64,000 nt of DNA from the NCBI RefSeq assembly GCF_902459565.1, contig NZ_CABPSN010000001.1:744001-808000 (forward strand), written 5' to 3'. How positions within the stretch are numbered: position 1 is the stretch's first letter; each line of letters opens with the position of its first letter. Made by a program: the position numbers and the translations under genes. The notes beneath the pieces are model-generated. The model was not told the DNA's origin and did not search any database. It saw only the letters and a list, made by a program, of their open reading frames with translations. Origin of the DNA: Pandoraea aquatica (GTDB lineage: Bacteria; Pseudomonadota; Gammaproteobacteria; Burkholderiales; Burkholderiaceae). Positions 26,775 to 35,473 of the stretch are shown here, piece after piece.

Positions 26775-27416
26775 TCACGCTACGGCTACCGACAGCGCAA
26801 ACTGGCGGACGGTTTGCGGGATGCCAGAATGCTCACTGACAACACCGCTCATACCGCTCTCGATGGACACTGTAACGCTGGCCGCCCTTCTGAATCGCGG
26901 ACGGCAGACCAGCCGGATATCAGGGACGAGTTCGCCGGGAATCGCGATCTCGTTGGCAAGCACGATGCGCATGCCCGCCAGCACACCGGCCGCATCGGCT
27001 TCTTCCGCTCGCGCAATGACCATCAGTGCTTCGATCGCAGCGATTTCCGCACGCGCCGACGCGAAAGGTGCCTTACCGGACCGGCCGATGTAGTCGCAGA
27101 AACTATCGCGCAGCGAAGATAGTGAGGCGGCGTATCGACGCGTGTTGAGCATCCTGGCCATGACGCCATTTCGGGCGAAGACGTCGAGTACCGCGTCGTC
27201 GATAAAGAAGCGATGGTCCGTGAGCAACTGTTCGAGTGTCCGGCGACGCAGATCGGGAATGGCGCGCTCGGCGACGCGTGTGACGGAAGTGCGATACCGC
27301 GCGCGCAGTGCGACGTCGCGTCTGGCAAGACCTTCCAGTTCTTTGCGGGACTTGTCCATTGCAGCGGCGAGGCGTTCGACGGCCTCGCGCATATCCTGGC
27401 TTCCGGGGTGCTCCAT
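26775..27416 (-). CDS. Hypothetical helical protein, 213 aa
   Basis: An unrecognised protein, mostly alpha-helical. Its centre has a charged coil (KSRKELEGLARRDVALRARY) and a segment ALMVIARAEEADAAGVLAGM. No signal peptide, membrane helix or catalytic motif. ATG 27416 is preceded by GGAG; ATG 27431 is the alternative. It is divergent from the riboswitch/sugE unit. Confidence 0.55.
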   Translation of the reverse strand: MEHPGSQDMREAVERLAAAMDKSRKELEGLARRDVALRARYRTSVTRVAERAIPDLRRRTLEQLLTDHRFFIDDAVLDVFARNGVMARMLNTRRYAASLSSLRDSFCDYIGRSGKAPFASARAEIAAIEALMVIARAEEADAAGVLAGMRIVLANEIAIPGELVPDIRLVCRPRFRRAASVTVSIESGMSGVVSEHSGIPQTVRQFALSVAVA

Positions 27417-27556
27417 TGCTGCTCCGACCACTCAGGACACACTGACGATATGCCAATGACGATCCCGATCATCTGTCGCCAGCGATCGTACCCATCAATC
27501 TCGGATAAATCGTGGAGAGATTGCGCAGAATTGGTTGAAATCGTATAGTGACGGGC

Positions 27557-27618
27557 GTGAGGACGACCTCACCTGTGACGAGACATTCCGGGACGGCCCG
27601 GCTCTTTTAAGGAGAGCC
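27557..27618 (+). promoter_or_regulatory. Guanidine-II (mini-ykkC) riboswitch
   Basis: Two hairpins each capped by an ACGR tetraloop: GTGAGG-ACGA-CCTCAC (27557-27572) and CCGGG-ACGG-CCCGG (27588-27601), joined by a 15-base linker. This is the defining architecture of the guanidine-II class. GGCTC (27600-27604) can instead pair with GAGCC (27614-27618), enclosing the Shine-Dalgarno AAGGAG (27609-27614). That stem shares bases with the second aptamer hairpin, so ligand binding should free the ribosome site of sugE, 7 bases from its ATG. Confidence 0.9.
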
Positions 27619-27620
27619 AT

Positions 27621-27935
27621 ATGGCTTGGATCTATCTCACGCTTGCAGGTGTTCTGGAAGTCCTTTGGGCCTACACGATGAAGCAGTCTGCCGGCTTCAC
27701 GAAACTCATCCCGTCTGTAGTCACACTCGTGACGATGGCCGCTAGCTTTGGTTTGCTATCGGTTTCTATGAAATCCCTTCCGCTGGGCACGGCTTACACG
27801 ATCTGGACTGGCATTGGTGCCGTTGGCGCATTTGTCGTCGGCATCTTCGCGCTCGGCGAAATCGTCAGCACCGCCCGCATCGCCGCCGCAACGTTGATCG
27901 TCAGCGGCCTGATCCTCATGAAACTCTCGTCGTAA
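27621..27935 (+). CDS. sugE: SMR-family guanidinium exporter (SugE/Gdx)
   Basis: A 104-aa four-helix small multidrug resistance protein. It has the WIYLTLAGVLEVLWAYTMKQS first helix with the essential membrane Glu13, and the Gdx-type second helix region KSLPLGTAYTIWTGIGAVGAF. The W-A-Y-T...K and TAYTIWTG pattern marks the SugE/Gdx branch, which exports guanidinium, rather than EmrE. The preceding guanidine-II riboswitch supports this directly. Single gene of full family length. Confidence 0.95.
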   Translation: MAWIYLTLAGVLEVLWAYTMKQSAGFTKLIPSVVTLVTMAASFGLLSVSMKSLPLGTAYTIWTGIGAVGAFVVGIFALGEIVSTARIAAATLIVSGLILMKLSS

Positions 27936-28000
27936 TCGACAGTCACTTTTCTGCTTTTTTTCGAACCGGCGAGGCGCTTGCGCTCGGCTGATGGCTGCGC

Positions 28001-28132
28001 CTTTGCCTTTGCCTTTGCCTTTGCCTTTGCCTTTGCCTTTGCCTTTGCCTTTGCCTTTGCCTTTGCCTTTGCCTTCGGCTTCGGCTTCGGCTTCGGCTTC
28101 GGCTTCGGCTTCGGCTTCGGCTTCGGCTTCGG
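28001..28132. repeat. Hexanucleotide tandem repeat tract
   Basis: Twelve perfect copies of CTTTGC (28001-28072) run straight into ten perfect copies of CTTCGG (28073-28132). Because the unit is 6 bp, every frame stays open, giving artificial Phe-Ala/Gly-Phe or Arg-Gln/Arg-Ser repeats. The tract lies between sugE and the orphan nuoA, 140 bp before nuoA. Confidence 0.97.
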
Positions 28133-28271
28133 AATACAGGATTTTGGGGTTTGGGATTTAGCTCAATACCAGTTTGGGATTGGCCTCTGCGCTGGCGTCG
28201 GCGTGTGCCAATGTTTGCGCTCGCACAATAGCGCTGCCGTCGACGCGCGCTTCTTTTGATTGGATTGCTTG

Positions 28272-28631
28272 ATGGACGTCTCTGAATACTACCCAGCACT
28301 TCTCTTTTTCGTAGTGGCATTACTGATGGGAGTCGGCTTACTCTTCGTAGCCAAACCCATCCGACCGGATCGGCCTGACGATGCAAAGAACTCCGCTTAC
28401 GAGTGCGGATTCAACGCCTTCGGCGACGCGCGCAAGAAGTTCGACGTCCGCTTTTATCGCGTCGCAATCTTCTTCATCATCTTCGACATCGAATTGGCCT
28501 TCACCATCCCCTGGGCCGTCTCACTGCGCGAAGCAGGAATGGTGAGCCTAATGGCGATGATCGCGTTTCTAGGTGTGTTGGTCCTTGGCTTCGCTTATGA
28601 ATGGAAAAAGAAGGCGTTTGAGTGGGAATGA
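28272..28631 (+). CDS. nuoA: NADH-quinone oxidoreductase subunit A, orphan copy
   Basis: A 119-aa, three-helix membrane subunit of respiratory complex I. The invariant loop YECGFNAFGDARKKFDVRFY between TM1 and TM2 and FFIIFDIELAF in TM2 are intact, and the C-terminus ends in the usual AYEWKKKAFEWE. nuoA is normally the first of about 14 nuo genes; here no nuoB follows, and sRNA-like units come next. The loop and helices diverge enough from typical betaproteobacterial operon copies to suggest a paralogue. ATG 28272 matches the family start; TTG 28260 is the alternative. Confidence 0.88.
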   Translation: MDVSEYYPALLFFVVALLMGVGLLFVAKPIRPDRPDDAKNSAYECGFNAFGDARKKFDVRFYRVAIFFIIFDIELAFTIPWAVSLREAGMVSLMAMIAFLGVLVLGFAYEWKKKAFEWE

Positions 28632-28661
28632 TTGGTCCCCGTTGACGCCAATGCATGACGC

Positions 28662-28742
28662 AAAAAAAGCCCCGACGGCGAGATCGTCGGGGCCAAGACC
28701 ACTACATGGACGGGAAGGAACGACCATGCAAGAGCGAGTGTA
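28662..28742 (-). ncRNA. Putative small RNA, unit A of a tandem pair
   Basis: On the minus strand a -10-like TACACT (28737-28742) is followed after 5 bases by TTGCATGG and, ~40 bases later, a 9-bp GC-rich hairpin (28669-28693) ending in seven T residues, i.e. a Rho-independent terminator. The transcript would be about 70 nt. Layout matches unit B almost base for base at the landmarks. Burkholderiaceae carry multicopy terminator-ended small RNA families (for example anti-hemB); membership is not tested. Confidence 0.45.
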
Positions 28743-28943
28743 GTGAGCGCCATCGCTCACGGCTCATATCCGTAATTTGGGGATGCGGCGTTAGCAACGC
28801 CATCACGAAGTCGAATTCCCTCGACATCACCACCGCGCGCGGGTTTGACGGGTTTTCACGATCAAGAACATGCGTCGGCCGACAAAAGAAATCTAAGAAG
28901 AAGACCAAACGCGACCGACAACTCGCGTACATCGCCCAGACAT

Positions 28944-29032
28944 AAAAAAGCCCCGGCATTCGTCAATGCCGGGGCAAGCACTTCCTCTCACGACACACAC
29001 GACAGAGGACTGCCATGCATGAGCAAAGTCTA
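28944..29032 (-). ncRNA. Putative small RNA, unit B of a tandem pair
   Basis: On the minus strand TAGACT (29027-29032) is followed by ATGCATGG and then an 11-bp hairpin (28950-28975) ending in six T residues. The predicted RNA is about 77 nt. Same strand, spacing and landmarks as unit A ~285 bp away, but the stem sequences differ with compensating changes, which favours a conserved structure. Confidence 0.45.
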
Positions 29033-29362
29033 GGGTGCAGATGTTCGGATGGGGTGCGTGGGGATGAAGTACCGAGCCGCAAGTGCGATCTAGAACGCGC
29101 CAGAATCCCGAAAACTAGCGCCAATGCTGGGTTTCGCCAGTTAGACGTGTGTGATATCCGTCGAATGAGGTTAGCGCAAACTAGGACAAAGACTATGAGC
29201 TAGCGTGAATGTGAGCGGACTGCGTAGTTAAACCGAAAAAAATCACTTAGGTCCGCCGACTCCCTTCTTGGGGGTCAATCGCTTGGGCTGGAGGATGCCG
29301 CGCTCCTGGCGAGGAAACGCCCCCCGATGATGCGGGCGTAACGGCCGCCAGTGTGATGCGCT
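29033..29362. other. Gene-free stretch at the island edge
   Basis: Mixed-composition sequence with only short frames. No RNA gene, IS end or regulatory repeat is recognised. Confidence 0.4.
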
Positions 29363-29557
29363 TCAGTGATTAAAAACCTGCCAAGCCAAACACGAGACAA
29401 CCAGTGGCACATATGGTGTCCAGAACCGAATGTCCCAACGTCGGCGTTGACCCGCAGACATCTCTGGAATGTATAAATTTCGGTCGCGCAGGCGTTGAAA
29501 ACGGTACACGTACATTAAGCCGCCTAACGAAGTGAGCAGTATCAGAATTTTTACCAT
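29363..29557 (-). CDS. Small membrane protein, 64 aa
   Basis: Two hydrophobic helices (about residues 3-17 and 46-60) separated by a charged loop (YRFQRLRDRNLYIPEMSAGQ). The ATG at 29557 has GGAGGAGGA immediately upstream, a strong ribosome site that decides the start over longer frames. It follows another small membrane-protein gene on the same strand. Function unknown. Confidence 0.6.
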   Translation of the reverse strand: MVKILILLTSLGGLMYVYRFQRLRDRNLYIPEMSAGQRRRWDIRFWTPYVPLVVSCLAWQVFNH

Positions 29558-29721
29558 TCCTCCTCCTCGTTCCAAAGGCCCGCACGAATCCCGGACTGTA
29601 TTCACAAGACACATGCTCTGATTTGTTTCCAGCACCTTCAAATCAGCAGACCCGACGGCGGCGCGGCGTCGACACATAGCCCGTAGTTTTGCGGGCATTC
29701 GGGTCGGCTCTCTTGAGGGTG

Positions 29722-30042
29722 CTATATCCACGATCTCTGGAATATCCCCTTGAGCAAGTACCAGATGCTCGCACCGCCCGAGATTATGCCGCCGAGAGCG
29801 TGAAGACCTGCCACATAGAAATATGCGGTACGTCCCTCCTCAAACCGATAAGTCTTGGGCGAAAAACGTCCCCAAGAGAGCGGCTTGTGAAACTCTAAGG
29901 CTCCATACGCTTCGGAAATCGCGTAGAAACTGATACCTAGGAACAGCGCCGACCCGGCTAACGAACAGAGTCGGATCCAGACGGCACGCCTTCGCCGGTC
30001 TTCGGCGGACCACATCAAGTGCTCATTGGTGTCCCAGCGCAT
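29722..30042 (-). CDS. Small membrane protein, 106 aa
   Basis: Two hydrophobic helices (about residues 24-42 and 72-94, the latter GLHALGGIISGGASIWYLL) flank a polar loop with SWGRFSPKTYRFEEGRTAYF. ATG 30042 has GGGAAG six bases upstream. The frame continues upstream into ERATGIEPSYSAW, which is antisense to a tRNA-like 3' end and is not protein. Probably co-transcribed with the 64-aa gene. Function unknown. Confidence 0.55.
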   Translation of the reverse strand: MRWDTNEHLMWSAEDRRRRAVWIRLCSLAGSALFLGISFYAISEAYGALEFHKPLSWGRFSPKTYRFEEGRTAYFYVAGLHALGGIISGGASIWYLLKGIFQRSWI

Positions 30043-30085
30043 CAGCAGCTTCCCAAGTGTCAGTTCGAGAAAGTATACGCGCGGC

Positions 30086-30142
30086 CTTGGCCGAGCAGTT
30101 AGCCAAGCTGAGTAGCTCGGCTCGATCCCAGTAGCCCGCTCC
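30086..30142 (+). other. tRNA-like 3' remnant (tRNA-Gly type), possible attachment scar
   Basis: The segment ends GGCTCGATCCCAGTAGCCCGC followed by TCCA, resembling a T-arm plus acceptor 3' strand of a glycine tRNA. No matching 5' acceptor strand lies at the right distance, so it is a fragment. A broken integrase in the same orientation follows ~110 bp later, the usual order at a tRNA-inserted island. Confidence 0.3.
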
Positions 30143-30257
30143 AATCTCATTTACCATGCCACTCATCGTGCTTCTGCTGCCGTTCCTCTGGGCGCGAGCG
30201 GCAGCTTACCCGCGCGCTTTCCGCTCGACGCGGCGGCGCATTCGATCAACGACTAAC

Positions 30258-30716
30258 CCGACGGTGCCTATCCGATTACTCGCCCCGGCCCTCGATCCGT
30301 TGCAAGCGTAGAAGGCCCTCACCTTTCTAATCGAAGCCGACGGACCGATATTCAAGTTACCAAGAGACGAGCGATTCTCGGGTTCTCATCAAGTGTGGAC
30401 GTTGTGGAACTCAGCACTGAAACGCGCGGGCGTGAAATACGGAAACCCATATCAAACCCGACACACATACGCGTCAATGATGCTGTCGGCGGGGGAACAC
30501 CCGATGTGGGTAGCGAAGCAAATGGGACATGCAGACTGGACGATGATCGCGCCCGTCTATGGTCGATGGATGCCGACGGCGGATTTGAAGGCGGGGGATA
30601 AAGCCGTTGAGAAGTTCGCCAAGAATGCTGGCACAGATGCTGCCATTTCAAAAGAAAAACGGGCAAAACCCGACTATATTTTTGCCGCGATTAAAACTCA
30701 ACCCTATGATTTTTAA
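30258..30716 (+). pseudogene. Tyrosine integrase, 3' remnant with in-frame stop
   Basis: The C-terminal catalytic part of a P4-type phage/island integrase is recognisable: VWTLWNSALKRAGVKYGNPY, then RHTYASMMLSAGEHPMW and MGHADWTMIAPVYGRW, giving the Arg...His-x-x-x and final Tyr residues. The frame upstream (PIRLLAPALDPLQA) is interrupted by TAG at 30309-30311 and lacks the N-terminal arm-binding and core domains. It marks an earlier integration event at this edge. Confidence 0.75.
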
Positions 30717-31260
30717 GAGTTTTTTGGTGCGAGGAAGGGGACTCGTGATTCGTTTGGAATCAAGGGGGTTAGGGAGTTTTGGGGAGGAGATGGGGACGGG
30801 GGATTGGACGCAGATTGCGGCGGTTCGAGTCCGGTGACGGGCATCGAACCCTTATCCCCTCATGCCTCCCGGAAAACCAAGCCAGCCAAGGGATGACGAA
30901 ATCCCTTGCCGTCACACCACCGCTGCGCAGCGATCAATGATTTATCGCCCTGTGAGTCCCGATTCCGGCACCAATTGCCGCGCCGGATGCGATGGCATGG
31001 CCTCCCCCTCATTCTTATGGGCAGGGCCGCGTCAGAACGCACCGGGAATTGATGCGTCCGTCCATCGCTGAGCGCGTGATTGTGGGGACACCAACCACAC
31101 AGAGTTTCCCTGCGGCAAAAGAGCAGCCGCTTTACTCGGCGTCCCTTCACGTCTTCACCTAGACTAAAGCATCAACCTCAGTTTCCGAGAGCTCGGTATC
31201 GCAACTCCGGCACGAATGCCTTCGGGCCAAGGAGGCAAGATGAACCTAGGGAACAGAAAC
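30717..31260. other. Gene-free stretch within the island
   Basis: Contains T-arm-like words on both strands near 30820-30850 and a 7-bp hairpin (AAGGGAT/ATCCCTT, 30888-30908). No complete tRNA cloverleaf can be drawn. No protein gene is supported. Confidence 0.4.
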
Positions 31261-31557
31261 TCAACCGTTGTTGACGAATGTTCCGAATGTCGACACGGTC
31301 TCATCGTCGATAACAAACTGATATGTCTCGGGCTGCTCGCGCCAGCTTCGCAGAAAGCTATCTAGAATTTTTGTAGCGTTTTGCTCCAGGACGGACACCG
31401 GCTCCCCGTCGCCAAGCTGTTCAAGAGCGGAGTCCATCGCGACGCCCCTGTACTTCCACTCGCGCCCAGCGTTTCTGATGACAACGGTGAAATTGACCTC
31501 ATCCGCAGTCAGCGATACATGAGCGTTCATGATGTTCGCACCAAAAACTTCAGCCAT
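31261..31557 (-). CDS. Small hypothetical protein, 98 aa
   Basis: A 98-aa soluble protein with alternating beta-like segments (VNFTVVIRNAGREWKYRGVA) and a helical C-terminal half. GGGGGAG precedes the ATG. No family recognised. It is downstream of the restriction-modification unit on the same strand (189 bp after the endonuclease) and less GC-rich than the resident genes, so it belongs to the acquired segment. Confidence 0.55.
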   Translation of the reverse strand: MAEVFGANIMNAHVSLTADEVNFTVVIRNAGREWKYRGVAMDSALEQLGDGEPVSVLEQNATKILDSFLRSWREQPETYQFVIDDETVSTFGTFVNNG

Positions 31558-31746
31558 GTCTCCCCCCTCAAAGTAATTGCGCGCGTTTCAGCCCAACCGC
31601 CAATGAGTCGACCTATTGCTGTAGACAACATCAAGGCGGCATCGCTCCCATTTAGTCGACAATGATCACTCAGCGAGCGCATCGTTCATGTGGCACTCAT
31701 GCTCCAACACCCTCCTTTGGCACTGCGCCGAGCCCGTCATCGCGAA

Positions 31747-33063
31747 TCAAAGCTTTACTGCATCGAATTTTCGATACAAACAGCCAAGGTCCTTCACGCC
31801 CATCCGGAACTGACTTCTAGCCTTGGTCTTTGAGTTTGCTTCACTCGCTCGTTCGAGCTTCGGGGCTGGGTCATAGATGACCTTCTTGTCCATGAGCGCT
31901 TTCAAGAACAATGAAAACTCCGTCCCCTCACCGAGCAGTATGGGATTTTGATAGTCGTACCTGATCGGGCTGTCATCCAACACCTTATACGGAACGTAGG
32001 CCGCAGCCGCATGCTTTCGCCCCCATTGCTCAACAAGTCGGGCAAAAGTCCACTCCGCCGAAACCTCTCCATCACCATCCAAAAGGCGGATACCACCAGT
32101 CACATCCGTAATCTTTCCCGAGTCGGAGTCAAATCCAACCGTAACGAGCGTTTGACCCGATGTGGGGCTAGGAATATTGGCCTTATGCGATCCGGTGAAA
32201 TAAATCTTATCGTCCGGCAGTTGGCGCCCATACTTGCGAAGGAACGCTTCCACTCCATGTTCGCCGTAATAGCCAGCGTCAGGCTCCGGCGTCATCAAGG
32301 TGATCCGCGACCCGCTGAACGCCTTAAGCTCCCAACCCATGAAGTCCGGAGCTGAACGTCCATTCGGAATAATGTCGAAAAGCGCCTCCAGCGTGTACCC
32401 ACCACCATTTTTGGCAGCGTAAGGCATACGTTCACCGCTGCGGTTAAGTCGCATTGATTCGTGTGGGCCGAGGTTCTGAATTTCTCGCAACCGCGCCAAC
32501 AGCAAATCCTTGCTACTCGGCCCCTTCCTGAGCCTAACCTTACGCAGCGTACCTGCATCGAGAGGGGTTTCGTCGACCAAATGGTCACGGATGGCACTAG
32601 CAACCGTGCTCCCCCCGTCTGCCAGATACGTAAAAACCTCGTCGTCGGAAACCCCGAAAAAGAGGACACGACCGTCCGGACCATTATTGAACTGACGCTC
32701 AGCCTTCGGAATCGGGCGCAGATACGCGCTCGGCGCAAGCGGGCAACCTTTAAGAAAGCCAGACAGGCGAACTTCGGGGTATTGCGGATAGAGAATTAGC
32801 TGCGCGCCCGGCGCAGGCGCGACTTGCCCATCTCCGTCTACCCAAGAGAGGGGCACACTGGCCTTGAAATTTGGGACACTCAGGCTGGCGTCAGCACGAA
32901 CGTTTCCAAATACAAGCTGCTTCAGAACCTCGAAGCTACCGCCCAAGTAAATTTGTTGTTTGCTGTTGTCATTCTCTGCAAGGAACTTGCAGTAAACATT
33001 TCGCGCCCCCAACTGCTCTAGGCGTTCAAGCAACGCATCAAGTGACTGAAACTCTTTCAACAC
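31747..33063 (-). CDS. MvaI/BcnI-family restriction endonuclease
   Basis: A 438-aa type II endonuclease. The catalytic core matches the MvaI/BcnI family: GGYTLEALFDIIPNGRSAPD then FMGWELKAF, placing Glu226, Asp240, Glu245 and Lys247 as the active-site set. These enzymes cut CCWGG or CCSGG as monomers. An N-terminal domain of ~200 residues precedes the core, as in longer members. Its start overlaps the end of vsr by 26 bp, and the adjacent Dcm-like methyltransferase argues for CCWGG specificity (inference). Confidence 0.85.
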   Translation of the reverse strand: MLKEFQSLDALLERLEQLGARNVYCKFLAENDNSKQQIYLGGSFEVLKQLVFGNVRADASLSVPNFKASVPLSWVDGDGQVAPAPGAQLILYPQYPEVRLSGFLKGCPLAPSAYLRPIPKAERQFNNGPDGRVLFFGVSDDEVFTYLADGGSTVASAIRDHLVDETPLDAGTLRKVRLRKGPSSKDLLLARLREIQNLGPHESMRLNRSGERMPYAAKNGGGYTLEALFDIIPNGRSAPDFMGWELKAFSGSRITLMTPEPDAGYYGEHGVEAFLRKYGRQLPDDKIYFTGSHKANIPSPTSGQTLVTVGFDSDSGKITDVTGGIRLLDGDGEVSAEWTFARLVEQWGRKHAAAAYVPYKVLDDSPIRYDYQNPILLGEGTEFSLFLKALMDKKVIYDPAPKLERASEANSKTKARSQFRMGVKDLGCLYRKFDAVKL

Positions 33064-33580
33064 TGCCCCCCGTCAACTCCAATGTAGAAGCTCCGGGAGT
33101 GTCAAGCCAGCCAACAAGCTGATCAAGCAAGGCATCGAGCGGAATTTTGCATTTCCCCTTCAACGCACACTCCCAGACTATCCCGATGCGCCATCCAAGC
33201 GCGCTCAATTCTTCCTGCGCGATTATATCTCGCCGCACATTGGCATCGATTTTAGTACTCCAAAACTCAGTACGAGTTTTCGGGAGCTTGAACAGATGGC
33301 ACCCATGTCCATGCCAAAAACATCCATGCACGAAAATCACGGTCCGGTATTTCGGAAGTACCAAATCGGGAGAACCTGGCAGACGTCCAACATGAAGGCG
33401 GAACCGAAGTCCCCTCTTATGCAGGCCTTGCCGAATCAGCATCTCCGGGCGAGTGTCTTTCGCCCGGATTGCACTCATATTCCGCGAACGTACGGCGGAG
33501 GAATGAACGTCTGTCAACCTATGCAGCTCTCGTGAGCTTTTGGTTTCGCTTACGAGCGCCAAGTGCGCGCTTTGCATCAA
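33038..33580 (-). CDS. vsr: Very short patch repair endonuclease (Vsr)
   Basis: A 180-aa Vsr-family nuclease that nicks next to T:G mismatches arising when methylated cytosines deaminate. Family landmarks are [16 protein letters not shown], the metal-site Asp in [16 protein letters not shown], and the zinc/His region [22 protein letters not shown] 33580 (TAAGG six bases upstream) overlaps the methyltransferase 3' end by 62 bp; a TTG at 33517 would give the more usual N-terminus. E. coli dcm and vsr overlap in a similar way. Confidence 0.88.
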   Translation of the reverse strand: MMQSAHLALVSETKSSRELHRLTDVHSSAVRSRNMSAIRAKDTRPEMLIRQGLHKRGLRFRLHVGRLPGSPDLVLPKYRTVIFVHGCFWHGHGCHLFKLPKTRTEFWSTKIDANVRRDIIAQEELSALGWRIGIVWECALKGKCKIPLDALLDQLVGWLDTPGASTLELTGGSVERVSVT

Positions 33581-34892
33581 GAACCTTAGGCTTCATAAGC
33601 TTTGCAACCGCTGCAAACACCGGAACCACGACAGAATTTCCAAACTGCTTGTACGCCTGAGTATCAGACACGGGTATTTTGAATTCCGAGCGGTCGGCGG
33701 CATCGTAGCCCATCAGACGCGCACACTCACGAGGCGTCAGACGTCGGGGCCTGTTACGCAGATTCTCGGGATCATGAAAATCTTTCTCGGACTTAAACCC
33801 ACGATCGATCAGAATCTCTGAACCGTCCTTGTAATATCTCGCAGACAAGGTGCGAGTGATGTCGTCACCACCGACCAATCCATATCCGAATCCGTTGCCT
33901 TTAGCCTTATGTTTTATCGAGTAATTAAACAAATACTCCCACAGCTTCGGGGTGAGGATGTACTTGTCATCGACAGATTTTTCTAAGATGTCACTGAGTT
34001 TCGGAAGTTTGGAAGGAAACTGCTCCTTGACATCAACCAAAGTAAATCCATCGTGAACCCCTAGATCCTTGCGGAAGCCAACGAGCACGATCCGCTCGCG
34101 ATGCTGGGGCACAAAATGGCGTCCATCAATGATCTTGGGATCGTCGGGCCCTTTGGCATCTGCATCGGCAATCCAGTACCCAAGCTCCTCAAGCGCGTCC
34201 ATGATTACTTTGAAGGTTCGCCCCTTATCATGGCTCTTCAGATTCTTCACGTTTTCCAGAACGAATGCCGCCGGCCGCTTCACGGCGAGAATGCGAGCCA
34301 CGTCAAAAAAGAGTGTCCCCTGCGTTTCACATTCGAAACCATGCGCTCGTCCCAGTGCATTCTTCTTCGACACCCCCGCAATCGAGAATGGCTGGCAAGG
34401 AAATCCGGCAAGAAGTACGTCGTGATCTGGCACTGTCGCATCAATATGCTTGTACGCCTCGCCTTCCGAAACTCCCGGTTGATCACTCAGTGTGACCTTA
34501 CGGATGTCATCGTTGAACGTATGAGATTCCGGATCGGAGTAATAATTGGCCTTGTAAGTCCGAACGGCGGGCTCGTTCCACTCACTGGTGAACACGCACC
34601 GTCCCCCCTCGGCCTCAAAACCTCGCCTGATTCCACCAATGCCAGCGAAGAGGTCGATGAAATCAAACTCATAATTTGTACTATTGTCAGGTGGGCTTGG
34701 CAGAAGCTTTTGCAGCGCAAGAAACTCTGCATGTCCGAGCCGGGGCGAAGCCTTACCGTTCAACCATCGATTGATGGTCTCGCGACACCACGCCCCTGGC
34801 GCAACACCATTTAGGTACTCCGCCACATATTTTTGATCGTAAATTTCTAGCACGCGCTTGAGCAACGCGAGTTCTTCTTCTCGAGGATCCAT
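33519..34892 (-). CDS. DNA (cytosine-5) methyltransferase, Dcm-like
   Basis: A 457-aa m5C methyltransferase. Motif [15 protein letters not shown] binds S-adenosylmethionine; motif [12 protein letters not shown] holds the catalytic Cys; motif VI is FVLENVKNL; motif [15 protein letters not shown]; motif [11 protein letters not shown]. The N-terminal ~80 residues ([29 protein letters not shown]) parallel E. coli Dcm, which methylates CCWGG. ATG 34892 is preferred over a longer frame by comparison with Dcm; its Shine-Dalgarno is poor. It is first in the overlapping methyltransferase-vsr-endonuclease operon and would protect host DNA from the endonuclease. Confidence 0.92.
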   Translation of the reverse strand: MDPREEELALLKRVLEIYDQKYVAEYLNGVAPGAWCRETINRWLNGKASPRLGHAEFLALQKLLPSPPDNSTNYEFDFIDLFAGIGGIRRGFEAEGGRCVFTSEWNEPAVRTYKANYYSDPESHTFNDDIRKVTLSDQPGVSEGEAYKHIDATVPDHDVLLAGFPCQPFSIAGVSKKNALGRAHGFECETQGTLFFDVARILAVKRPAAFVLENVKNLKSHDKGRTFKVIMDALEELGYWIADADAKGPDDPKIIDGRHFVPQHRERIVLVGFRKDLGVHDGFTLVDVKEQFPSKLPKLSDILEKSVDDKYILTPKLWEYLFNYSIKHKAKGNGFGYGLVGGDDITRTLSARYYKDGSEILIDRGFKSEKDFHDPENLRNRPRRLTPRECARLMGYDAADRSEFKIPVSDTQAYKQFGNSVVVPVFAAVAKLMKPKVLDAKRALGARKRNQKLTRAA

Positions 34893-35473
34893 AGCAACAC
34901 ATTCTGGGTTGATTGTGTGAAATGGTATCACTCATTTGACCCAGCGACACGCACCGCGCAACGAAGCGTCAACCGACGTGAAAATGCCTCGTCCCCCGCA
35001 CCGTCTCGGCAGTCAGGCACCGACTGGGCGTGCCATCCCGCCTTCACGAAATCCAGTCGTTCGTTGAACCACGAAGCTTGCGCCCCCGTCGACTTCTCAC
35101 CGAATTCGTACTAGATTCCCGCCGCCCGCCATGCAATCGCATAGGCGCAGGAAGAGGCATACGTCGCGCCCCTCCCTCAGGCCAGTCAATCAAAGTCACG
35201 CGGCCCACGACCCTTCTCCATGACAAACCAGGGAGCTCAGGACCACGCGAGGATCGGGAAAAGTGAGACAAATGGGAAAAATGGGAAAACCTGCTACAAT
35301 GCACTTGTTGATCAATAAACTCTTGCCGTCTCCCATCAGGGGAACCGAGCAGTCGAGCAACGGTGTGCCTCGCAAGAAGCATCAAGCCCCGGCGCACATT
35401 CGAGCCTCCCGCTCCTGGCAAGGCCCGCCCCTTGGTGCCCCGCCCTTCGTCTGTCAACCGTGAAGGAGAAAAC
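34893..35473. other. Divergent intergenic region with candidate promoter
   Basis: About 580 bp between the methyltransferase (minus) and the antitoxin-like gene (plus). A TACAAT -10-like box lies at 35294-35299 after a direct repeat of AAATGGGAAAA. No protein gene is supported. Confidence 0.4.

Noticed and set aside
28001-28132. CRISPR array
   Set aside because: The units are contiguous 6-mers without spacers and there are no cas genes.
27943-28386. Minus-strand frame with Arg-Ser and Arg-Gln repeats, and plus-strand Phe-Ala/Gly-Phe frame
   Set aside because: Both are products of the 6-bp repeat tract, which keeps all frames open; no start signals.
30815-30910. A tRNA gene suggested by T-arm-like words GGTTCGAGTCC and GGGTTCGATGCC on opposite strands
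   Set aside because: No complete cloverleaf with matching acceptor, D and anticodon stems could be drawn on either strand.
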